Shown here: one piece after another, positions 7,612-12,951 of the stretch
How the letters are laid out: each line of letters starts with the position of its first letter
How positions within the stretch are numbered: position 1 is the first letter of the stretch
Assembly: GCA_021163455.1 (NCBI GenBank)
Contig: JAGGWT010000093.1
Coordinates: forward strand, 1-12,951
DNA: 12,951 nucleotides
DNA from: Thermoplasmata archaeon
GTDB lineage: Archaea; Thermoplasmatota; E2; DHVEG-1; B18-G2
Direction: 5' to 3'
Position numbers and translations under genes: made by a program
Notes under the pieces: generated by a model
The model's database searches: none
What the model was told of the DNA's origin: nothing
Seen by the model: the letters and a program-made list of their open reading frames with translations, nothing else

Positions 7612-7637
7612 CTGCTCCGCCGCCGGGCGCCCAGCAG
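7612..7637. repeat. GC-rich hairpin in divergent intergenic region
   Basis: CTGCT at 7612-7616 pairs with AGCAG at 7633-7637. Inside, CGCC (7618-7621) can pair with GGCG (7626-7629) across the tetraloop GCCG, leaving a small internal loop. The run is almost all G and C between very AT-rich flanks, which in thermophile genomes often marks structured RNA. No T-tract follows, so it is not an obvious terminator. Confidence 0.5.
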
Positions 7638-7638
7638 G

Positions 7639-7669
7639 ATGGTGAAATCGGTAAATGGTGAATCGGCAA
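7639..7669. repeat. Tandem direct repeat, 16 + 15 bases
   Basis: ATGGTGAAATCGGTAA (7639-7654) is followed at once by ATGGTGAATCGGCAA (7655-7669). The copies differ by one deleted A and one T-to-C change. It lies between the GC-rich hairpin and the promoter of the 370-residue gene, where a tandem regulator site would be expected. Confidence 0.7.
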
Positions 7670-7730
7670 TTTGTATACCTTAAGTCGGTTTCGGATGAGA
7701 AGGTTTCAGTAATTTCGTTGAAAGATTTAG

Positions 7731-7744
7731 ATTTAAATTATAAT
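7731..7744 (+). promoter_or_regulatory. TATA box of the 370-aa surface protein gene
   Basis: ATTTAAATTATAAT is AT-rich and TATA-like. Initiation about 26 bases downstream would give a leader of roughly 30 bases containing the strong SD AGAGGAGGGG just before ATG 7792. Confidence 0.6.
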
Positions 7745-7791
7745 AGAAAAACATTAATACGGGTAAAGAATTCATCCAAGAGAGGAGGGGT

Positions 7792-8904
7792 ATGAACAGG
7801 AAAGCAGCGCTGACATTAGTTCTGTTATCCATGATCCTATTGGTTTTCTCTGCTCAACATGGGGAGTGTAAAAAATTCAATATTGTGGTGTTGAATGAAG
7901 ACCTGGAAATGATAAACGAGGTGTATGAAGGAGAAACTTTTCTGATTTATGTAAGTGATGCCTCAGATCCTTCTCAACCTCTGGACAATTATACCGTTAT
8001 CTTCAATGGAAACGAGTACATGTTTGACAGGAACGACCCAAATTACCCCTTTTGTTATCTCACCGCTCCGCAAGTGGATCATGACCAGAGTTTTCAGATA
8101 GTGATAAAGAAGAACGGATATGAGGATGGTAAGGTTATAATAACCGTCAAAAACAGGGCAAAACTTCTCGTGTATCCATCGACCTTTTCTGTGGAATCCG
8201 GACAGAAATTGACACTGCAGGTGAAAGATGAGTATGGTGTACCTGTATCAGATGCTACCGTCAAACTGGAGATTGGGAGTAAGAGTTACACAGCTAAAAC
8301 CGATGACAGTGGGATGGTCACCTTTATCATCCCCACAGTCAAGGTAAAAACCACTGCGTATGTGAGTGTAAGCAAAAGCGGATTCGAAAGTGTAAAGATA
8401 GAAGGAACCATAACCCCACAAACTCCATCAGGCTTTCCAATAGATGCAAACATCATAAAAATCGCTGCAATTGTCATCACAGTAATATTCGTGGTTGCCG
8501 GAAGTATAAAGTATGTACAGGGGCGGGAGAGACTCTACGAAAGCTTTCGCTCGCTTGTCAAAGAGAAGATAGAGGAAATATCAACTGGACCAGAGAGAGC
8601 CTCACCAAAGGGTGGTCCGAAAATAGAAGAGATAGTGATTAACAGGCCTGAAGAAGATCACAGGAGGTTTGAAAGATTCGACAAAACACCGGTCGTATTT
8701 GAGCCTCCACGCAGAGAGAAAAAGGAGCCGGATACCTGGATCGTCGGGAGTAAATCTATAATAAAGAAAATCGATGAAAAACTTGGTGGGACAGAAGATA
8801 AGAAAGATGTGACAAAGTGGTTATCAGCAAAAGAAGATATTGCGGCGAAGGTGGATGAGAAACTGAAAGAAATTGAAAGAAAAAGAAAATCTAACTCTCC
8901 TTAG
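7792..8904 (+). CDS. Single-pass membrane protein: two Ig-like domains and a charged cytoplasmic tail with a repeated motif, 370 aa
   Basis: A signal peptide occupies residues 1-26 (RKAALTLVLLSMILLVFSAQ). Two beta-sandwich domains follow: 27-120, and 123-208. The second (VESGQKLTLQVKDEYGVPVS, then TDDSGMVTF) is typical of Big_1/carboxypeptidase-regulatory-like Ig domains. A membrane span at 221-243 is followed by a 127-residue hydrophilic tail, cytoplasmic by the positive-inside rule. The tail has a proline-rich linker (VFEPPRREKKEPD) and two related helical segments, 314-332 and 341-359, sharing a Trp followed by the pattern I-x2-K-[IV]-D-E-K-L. No catalytic motif is visible. It is divergent from the 964-residue protein and has a similar layout, so a shared envelope role is likely. 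Its stop overlaps the convergent antiporter gene by 14 bases. I recognise no named family. Confidence 0.88.
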   Translation: MNRKAALTLVLLSMILLVFSAQHGECKKFNIVVLNEDLEMINEVYEGETFLIYVSDASDPSQPLDNYTVIFNGNEYMFDRNDPNYPFCYLTAPQVDHDQSFQIVIKKNGYEDGKVIITVKNRAKLLVYPSTFSVESGQKLTLQVKDEYGVPVSDATVKLEIGSKSYTAKTDDSGMVTFIIPTVKVKTTAYVSVSKSGFESVKIEGTITPQTPSGFPIDANIIKIAAIVITVIFVVAGSIKYVQGRERLYESFRSLVKEKIEEISTGPERASPKGGPKIEEIVINRPEEDHRRFERFDKTPVVFEPPRREKKEPDTWIVGSKSIIKKIDEKLGGTEDKKDVTKWLSAKEDIAAKVDEKLKEIERKRKSNSP

Positions 8905-10063
8905 GATATACTGCTTTCAACAGCGGTGGAGTTATCAAAGAAGATATTATCACCAGAAGGATGGTGGCTGCCAGAACCTGGTGCGCCAGCGCCGGCGACC
9001 TGAATATGTTCATGGTGATCTCTGTTGTCACCACAACCAGCGCTATCTCCATTCTTGGTATCATGCCCACACCGACTGCAAGAGCTTCCCTGTTTGTGTA
9101 GCCACATATCCTTGAACCTAAAGAACATCCTATCACCTTGCCAACGAGAGCCATCGGAATAACAATGGCAACAAGGGTCCCGAGACCCCCGAGTGCGCTG
9201 AAATCGAAGGATGCACCGACCCACACAAAAAACAGAGGAACAAAAAAGAGATCTGCAATAAATCTTATGCTCTCTTTAATTCGATCTTTATGGGACAGTT
9301 TGCTCACAGCTAGGCCAGCAAAGAAAGAACCGGTTATGGCTGCAAGTCCAAAGAGTTTGGCAATCGCTGCATATATCAATGCTCCAGACAGGGATGCTGT
9401 TGTTATGAGTCTCGGTATGTAGAAACGATGTCTCTTGAGCTTATCTATCATGATTAGAGAAAGGACAAATATTATGAAGAATACAGCCACCGACATCAGG
9501 AGAGTTGCTGTTTTATTTATTCTCAAAAAATCCAGTATCGACTCTCCTGTACCCAGAGTTATTGATAAAACCAGGATGCCCAGGACATCATCAAGCACAG
9601 CCACCGTCAATATAAGTTCCCCGACCTTCGTGTGTAGTTTGTCCATATCAAGGAGGGTTCTCACGGTTATACCAACACTCGTAGCCACCAAGATGTTTCC
9701 TATCGCTATACTTTCAACAAAACTCAGACCGAGTATCTTTCCAGCCAAGAAACCAAACAAAAAGGCAACCGAGACGTCAAAGAGAGAGGTGACTATTCCT
9801 TTTTTACCAACACTCTTCAGTTCCTCCAGACCGATCTCCAATCCGGATATGAAAAGCAATAGTACGATTCCTATTTTAGCCAGTCCTTCGAAAACCTCAC
9901 CAGTACCTTCCGATAAAACATTTATCCCAAACAACCCACCAACGTAAGGACCAAGTAACACTCCTGCCAGTATTTCCCCAATTACTGCAGGTTGTTTCAA
10001 CTTCTCAAAAGCAATATGCAATACTCTTGCTATCAACAACGAAAGACCTATCTCCAGCAACAT
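8891..10063 (-). CDS. CPA2-family cation/proton antiporter (NapA/KefB-like), 390 aa
   Basis: The protein is almost entirely membrane helices (about a dozen segments) and exchanges Na+ or K+ for protons across the cytoplasmic membrane. CPA2 hallmarks are visible: GEILAGVLLGP near residue 29, FISGLEIGLEEL at 71-82, VATSVGITVRTL at 126-137, the paired aspartates D158-D159 in VAVLDDVLG, K309 in LVGKVIG, and GMIPRMEIAL (R337, E339). The DD pair plus the conserved lysine is the pattern of electrogenic NapA-type Na+/H+ exchangers. There is no RCK/TrkA-N domain, so it is the short form. The start has GAGGA seven bases upstream. It begins 15 bases after the bpsA stop and is likely co-transcribed with it. 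Ion specificity cannot be read from sequence alone. Confidence 0.92.
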   Translation of the reverse strand: MLLEIGLSLLIARVLHIAFEKLKQPAVIGEILAGVLLGPYVGGLFGINVLSEGTGEVFEGLAKIGIVLLLFISGLEIGLEELKSVGKKGIVTSLFDVSVAFLFGFLAGKILGLSFVESIAIGNILVATSVGITVRTLLDMDKLHTKVGELILTVAVLDDVLGILVLSITLGTGESILDFLRINKTATLLMSVAVFFIIFVLSLIMIDKLKRHRFYIPRLITTASLSGALIYAAIAKLFGLAAITGSFFAGLAVSKLSHKDRIKESIRFIADLFFVPLFFVWVGASFDFSALGGLGTLVAIVIPMALVGKVIGCSLGSRICGYTNREALAVGVGMIPRMEIALVVVTTEITMNIFRSPALAHQVLAATILLVIISSLITPPLLKAVYPKES

Positions 10064-10078
10064 GAAGATTTCCTCTCT

Positions 10079-11131
10079 TTATGTTGTGGAGCTCTCCTCA
10101 TCGTTGTAGAGTTCTTCATCTACTTCTATTTTTCCATCAAATCCAGTTGAATTTTTGAGAGTAAGAATTCTTATCATGTAACTTTTATACCAATTACGGA
10201 CAGGTTTCTTCTTAACGGGAGAAAGCTCCCATGCCCTTGTCATCTCCTCATAACCCCAGTTCACATACTCGTTAAAATTCTTTATTATATCTGTTATAAC
10301 GACGCCGAATTCATTTACAAGGAGTTTCTCTATTTCTATCCATTTGTCCAGAGAACTCTCTCTCCTTGTTAATCCAAGGTATCCGGCGCAGCCAGGCGCC
10401 CTGAGTGAAGATATTCCTCTACCGACAAAGGCTTTTATTGCATAGAGAGTCTCTGGAGGGTCGGTTATAAACGTGTCAAACTTTTTCTTTATGTAATCAG
10501 GAAGATCGTCTCTTATGTCGAAAGTGAAAATATCTATATTGTTGTAATTGAGCTCTTCAGAGACCTTTTCTATGAAATCTGTGAGTCTTTTATCTATATC
10601 TATAACTGCTATCCTTTTGGGCAGATTGGTGAGCATGAGAGCAATGCTTGTGAGGTCATCATCACCTATGACAAAGATTTCTTTGTTCTGGATATCATTT
10701 CTGGAAGCCATGAAGGCTACTCTTGCGATAACCGTATCTGTTGTAACAAAGCCCTGGTCAAACTCTCTTTTGGGCATTGGTCTTCCCTTAACTATCCTGT
10801 TGAACTCTTCCAGCACGTCCCTGAATTGCTCGATGCTTATGCCTCTTCCGGAACAGTTTCTGCACAACATCTCATCTGTACGTACTATACCCTCTCTGCT
10901 GGCAAACTCTTTTCCCTTCTCCGTCAGAACTATACCATTATTCACCATCACATAACCCTTTCTTCTAAGGGTATCTATTATATCAACAACAAGTGGTAAA
11001 GGTTCTTCGCTTAATGCGACTATTTCCCAGAAATCATCTGTTGACATTATCGCTCCTATAACATTCCTGAGACTTCTCTCATAGACATTTATAGATGTTT
11101 TCTTCTGGATTTCGGTGAGTATATCTATCAT
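10079..11131 (-). CDS. bpsA: N4-bis(aminopropyl)spermidine synthase, 350 aa
   Basis: BpsA adds two aminopropyl groups from decarboxylated S-adenosylmethionine to one nitrogen of spermidine, making the branched polyamine of thermophiles. From memory, the sequence aligns along its length with the Thermococcus enzyme: KTSINVYERS at the N-terminus, a winged-helix-like region to about residue 80, C90-x2-C93, the GDDDLTSIALML nucleotide-site motif at 156-167, AVIDIDKRL, DTFITDPPET at 219-228, GPGCAG-type loop, and the acidic tail ending DEESSTT. I chose the ATG at 11131 because GAGGG stands six bases upstream and the length then matches known BpsA (about 350). Reading from the TTG at 11227 would add 32 residues that have no counterpart and overlap the promoter. 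The antiporter follows 15 bases downstream. Confidence 0.93.
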   Translation of the reverse strand: MIDILTEIQKKTSINVYERSLRNVIGAIMSTDDFWEIVALSEEPLPLVVDIIDTLRRKGYVMVNNGIVLTEKGKEFASREGIVRTDEMLCRNCSGRGISIEQFRDVLEEFNRIVKGRPMPKREFDQGFVTTDTVIARVAFMASRNDIQNKEIFVIGDDDLTSIALMLTNLPKRIAVIDIDKRLTDFIEKVSEELNYNNIDIFTFDIRDDLPDYIKKKFDTFITDPPETLYAIKAFVGRGISSLRAPGCAGYLGLTRRESSLDKWIEIEKLLVNEFGVVITDIIKNFNEYVNWGYEEMTRAWELSPVKKKPVRNWYKSYMIRILTLKNSTGFDGKIEVDEELYNDEESSTT

Positions 11132-11178
11132 GTTATCCCTCTTTTCATCTCTCACCAGAATGGATAAAAAGGAAAGGT

Positions 11179-11184
11179 ATAAGT
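11179..11184 (-). promoter_or_regulatory. Putative TATA box for bpsA
   Basis: The minus strand reads CTTATA within an A-rich stretch (AAAAACTTATACC). It lies about 50 bases before the ATG at 11131, giving a predicted leader of about 25 bases that includes the GAGGG ribosome-binding site. This agrees with the shorter bpsA start. Confidence 0.5.
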
Positions 11185-11267
11185 TTTTCTTAATTTTTGA
11201 TTGGAAGTTTGAGGTATCACCCATCAAGATGATATTTGCAAACTTTCCTTTTCACCTATTACCTATG

Positions 11268-11293
11268 GAGGGCGCCGCCTTCCGACGGGCAGG
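11268..11293 (-). repeat. GC-rich intergenic element, copy 1
   Basis: The minus strand begins CCTGCCCGTCGGAAGG. It matches the element at 11882-11906 at 20 of 25 aligned positions with one gap, sharing CCTGCC and GGAAGG exactly. It lies between the FKBP and bpsA genes in an otherwise AT-rich stretch. Function unknown. Confidence 0.5.
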
Positions 11294-11368
11294 TTTTAAT
11301 TGTACAGAGAGTTGATGACTATTAGTTTAGTACTGTACCCTTGTGAATCTTCAACTGTAAGCTTTCCC

Positions 11369-11824
11369 TCACTGATCTGTCAGGGATTGTTTTCCGTTGT
11401 GTATCGAAATCACAGTTATTGTGAGTATAATCTTTTTACCTGCAAGAGGATGGTTGAGGTCAAGGATAACGGTGTTGTCATTAACCTTTGCTATGGTCCC
11501 GTAGAAGACCTTACCAGATGGTGTGTTGATTCTTATTCTAGCACCCTTCTCCAGTTTCGCGTCCGGTCTGAAAGCCTCTCTCGGAACTTCTAGAACTAGT
11601 TCTTCCATATATGGTCCAAAAGCTTCATCCGGTTCAAGGGTTATGGTCTTCGTTTCCCCCTCTTTCATGTTCTTCATTTTCTCCTCGGCGGCGGGGAAAA
11701 AGGTGCCCTCTCCGATTACAATCTCAAGAGGATTATCCTCTCCCCATGTGTAATATATTTCGCCGTTCTCCAGTTTTGCCTCACACAATATCTTTACCTT
11801 ATCACCATTCTTCACTACCTTCAT
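11369..11824 (-). CDS. FKBP-type peptidyl-prolyl isomerase, SlyD-like short archaeal form, 151 aa
   Basis: The enzyme catalyses cis-trans isomerisation at proline and acts as a folding chaperone in the cytoplasm; there is no signal peptide. FKBP motifs are plain: VIGEGTFFPAAEEKMKNMKE (36-54), GETKTITLEPDEAFGPY (56-72), and the C-terminal LDLNHPLAGKKIILTITVI (121-139). Residues about 75-122 are the inserted IF chaperone domain placed as in SlyD and archaeal FKBPs (LEVPREAFRPDAKLEKGARI). There is no His-rich metal tail. The length fits the archaeal short type. The ATG at 11824 has AGGGGT four bases upstream. It lies in the same direction as bpsA but is separated from it by 237 bases that include a GC-rich element and a promoter, so it is probably a separate unit. 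Confidence 0.94.
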   Translation of the reverse strand: MKVVKNGDKVKILCEAKLENGEIYYTWGEDNPLEIVIGEGTFFPAAEEKMKNMKEGETKTITLEPDEAFGPYMEELVLEVPREAFRPDAKLEKGARIRINTPSGKVFYGTIAKVNDNTVILDLNHPLAGKKIILTITVISIHNGKQSLTDQ

Positions 11825-11850
11825 CTATACCCCTTCTCTACCACATGTTC

Positions 11851-11856
11851 ATATAA
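11851..11856 (-). promoter_or_regulatory. Putative proximal TATA box for the FKBP gene
   Basis: The minus strand reads TTATAT, centred about 29 bases before the ATG at 11824, which would place initiation only a few bases ahead of the start codon. A stronger box lies further upstream (11931-11940), so use of this one is uncertain. Confidence 0.4.
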
Positions 11857-11881
11857 CCCACCATTATGAAAAGAGTGCCCT

Positions 11882-11906
11882 GAGTGCACCCCTTCCACCA
11901 GGCAGG
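11882..11906 (-). repeat. GC-rich intergenic element, copy 2
   Basis: The minus strand begins CCTGCCTGGTGGAAGG and resembles the element at 11268-11293. A strong TATA box lies upstream of it and GTGC/GCAC followed by TCTTTT (minus strand, 11869-11874) lies just downstream. It may therefore be the body of a short transcript, or the leader of the FKBP mRNA. Confidence 0.5.
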
Positions 11907-11930
11907 CTCTGCTGAGCATAACAATCAAAA

Positions 11931-11940
11931 AGTATATAAA
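11931..11940 (-). promoter_or_regulatory. Strong TATA box upstream of GC-rich element copy 2
   Basis: The minus strand reads TTTATATACT after an AAAATT run. Initiation about 26 bases downstream falls near 11909, immediately before the GC-rich element and about 85 bases before the FKBP start. It could drive FKBP with a structured leader, or a small RNA. Confidence 0.55.
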
Positions 11941-12047
11941 ATTTTGCCAAAGGATTGCTGTCATGATGAAAATTTTCACAAAAATTGACTGACCCTCTCT
12001 GACATGTTTTTGGTAATTCGACAATCTACGAATATTGCGGACAAAAA

Positions 12048-12056
12048 TTTAAATAA
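12048..12056 (+). promoter_or_regulatory. TATA box of the right-edge secreted protein gene
   Basis: TTTAAATAA in an AT-rich stretch. Its centre is about 43 bases before the GTG at 12095, predicting a short leader of roughly 16 bases. Confidence 0.55.
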
Positions 12057-12094
12057 TATGTCTGGAATTAATAATTACTTGGGGTTTAAGGGAG

Positions 12095-12951
12095 GTGAGG
12101 AAAACAGGCAGGATAGAGAGGTTTGTAATTGGTCTAATTATTTCCTACTCGCTGCTTTCAGCGATAGTTTATCCTACATCTGCCGATTATACCTCACCTC
12201 AGGACGGTTTGTCCTCTACAACCTATCACAAAGAAATGGGTTATGCTACCGGTCTAAGTGAGGGCAATCATCCTCCTCTAAAGGATGGTGGAGTTGGAGA
12301 GTCATACGGTATATGGATATATACACAGTATAATGGCACCGAAAAATACACCAAACTCGAGATGTCTCTTATCCAGTTCATATACACCCTTCTTCATCCA
12401 GCTTATGGGATTCCTGTATCCATAGACGTGGATGATGATGGCGCAAAGGATGTGAAGTGTACAGCTCGTGTCTATATAACTAGTTTATCTTCCGTATCTC
12501 CAGGCATAAAATCGGTTCTTACCACCGAGATAGAGAGAAGGTTGGAAGGTGAATTGCTGGTTTCTCTGGATGTACATATACCTCTCATACTGTCTGGTAA
12601 TTATGTCTCACTGAAAAGCGGTTTTTACTCTATAGACAGTGAACCGTCTAAATTTGATACGGGATTTGCCTTTTCGCTGTTTTCTCAGGCCTCGGGAAGA
12701 ATATTCAAATTTGATTTTATCCCAGACTACAGTTATGAAGGGAATCTAACCGCCCTTTATTCTTATGAAATTTTCAGCACATCGGGTCAAAAACTTTCAA
12801 GCAGAAGTTTTGAGGTTCATTTCATGCCGGCCACAGAACTGCATATAACAACCATACCCAGAGATCTCAAGGTCCACTACTCTTTTGGCAAGGATGGCGG
12901 CGCAAAAACCCGTATAGTTTTCAGAAGTTACATCGACGGAAATCCCAACAA
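12095..12951 (+). CDS. Partial secreted/surface protein, N-terminal 285 codons (runs off right edge)
   Basis: An uninterrupted frame runs from GTG 12095 to the window edge. The product begins with a signal peptide (RKTGRIERFVIGLIISYSLL, then SAIVYPTSA), followed by a polar secreted region. The segment GIPVSIDVDDDGAKDVKCTA, near residue 110, is the acidic 'DVDDDGxxD' pattern common in large archaeal surface proteins and may bind calcium. No catalytic motif or membrane span appears in the visible part. The start is imperfect: GGGAG directly abuts the GTG, but no other ATG, GTG or TTG in this frame lies between the upstream stop at 12050 and the signal peptide. It is divergent from the FKBP gene across 270 bases. 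Its secretion links it with the envelope genes at 4558-8904, though no direct relationship is visible. Confidence 0.85.
   Translation, partial: MRKTGRIERFVIGLIISYSLLSAIVYPTSADYTSPQDGLSSTTYHKEMGYATGLSEGNHPPLKDGGVGESYGIWIYTQYNGTEKYTKLEMSLIQFIYTLLHPAYGIPVSIDVDDDGAKDVKCTARVYITSLSSVSPGIKSVLTTEIERRLEGELLVSLDVHIPLILSGNYVSLKSGFYSIDSEPSKFDTGFAFSLFSQASGRIFKFDFIPDYSYEGNLTALYSYEIFSTSGQKLSSRSFEVHFMPATELHITTIPRDLKVHYSFGKDGGAKTRIVFRSYIDGNPN

Larger units (their letters stand above)
7453..7791. other. Divergent intergenic regulatory region, 339 bases
   Basis: This stretch between two divergent envelope genes has no credible ORF. From left to right it holds the minus-strand TATA box, an 8-base inverted repeat (7563-7595), a GC-rich hairpin (7612-7637) that stands out from its AT-rich surroundings, a 15/16-base tandem repeat (7639-7669), and the plus-strand TATA box (7731-7744). 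It is the longest non-coding region in the window and probably controls both flanking genes. Confidence 0.75.

Noticed and set aside
11132..11227. N-terminal extension of BpsA from a TTG start at 11227
   Set aside because: The extra 32 residues have no counterpart in known BpsA, the likely TATA box lies inside them, and a good SD precedes the ATG at 11131.
11302..11338. Inverted repeat GTACAG...CTGTAC between the FKBP and bpsA genes
   Set aside because: Six-base arms separated by 25 bases are expected by chance, and there is no T-tract to make it a terminator.
11821..12024. 67-residue minus-strand ORF upstream of the FKBP gene
   Set aside because: It runs across the promoter and GC-rich element, overlaps the FKBP start region, and has no good ribosome-binding site or family resemblance.
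1..12951. CRISPR arrays, tRNA or rRNA genes, insertion sequences
   Set aside because: I saw no regularly spaced repeats, no tRNA-like cloverleaf or rRNA sequence, and no transposase or terminal inverted repeats.

Overview
The window looks like chromosomal DNA from a thermophilic euryarchaeon. Three observations support this. There is an archaeal mevalonate-entry gene set (HMG-CoA synthase, SCP2-type thiolase, DUF35 protein). There is an aminopropyltransferase, BpsA, that makes the branched polyamine typical of thermophiles. Promoters have archaeal TATA boxes (TTTAAATA-like) about 22-27 bases ahead of short or absent leaders. The large secreted Ig-like/CARDB-type proteins suggest Thermoplasmatota or a relative, but this placement is inference. 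I see no rRNA, tRNA, CRISPR array, transposase or phage gene.

Region 1 (1-3650, all minus strand) reads from right to left as one tight operon: HMG-CoA synthase, acetyl-CoA acetyltransferase, a DUF35 zinc-ribbon/OB protein, an XRE-type regulator with a C-terminal sensor-like domain, a 47-residue zinc-finger protein, and the start of a gene that runs off the left edge (perhaps the Hef helicase). Genes overlap or sit within a few bases of each other. The operon begins at an apparently leaderless promoter with an imperfect inverted repeat against its TATA box.

Region 2 (3680-8904) holds three envelope-related genes. A 964-residue membrane-anchored surface protein and a 293-residue coiled-coil protein are translationally coupled on the minus strand. 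Opposite them, across a 339-base intergenic region rich in repeats, a 370-residue protein with a signal peptide, Ig-like domains, one membrane span and a charged cytoplasmic tail is read on the plus strand. Both membrane proteins are predicted to expose substantial parts to the cytoplasm.

Region 3 (8891-11824, minus strand) holds an FKBP-type prolyl isomerase, bpsA, and a CPA2-type cation/proton antiporter directly behind bpsA. The antiporter and the 370-residue protein are convergent and overlap at their 3' ends. Two similar GC-rich 25-26 base elements flank the FKBP gene.

Region 4 (12095-12951, plus strand) is the first 285 codons of another secreted protein, cut by the right edge.

The parts most likely to be undescribed are the surface-protein/coiled-coil/tail-repeat group and the GC-rich intergenic elements.
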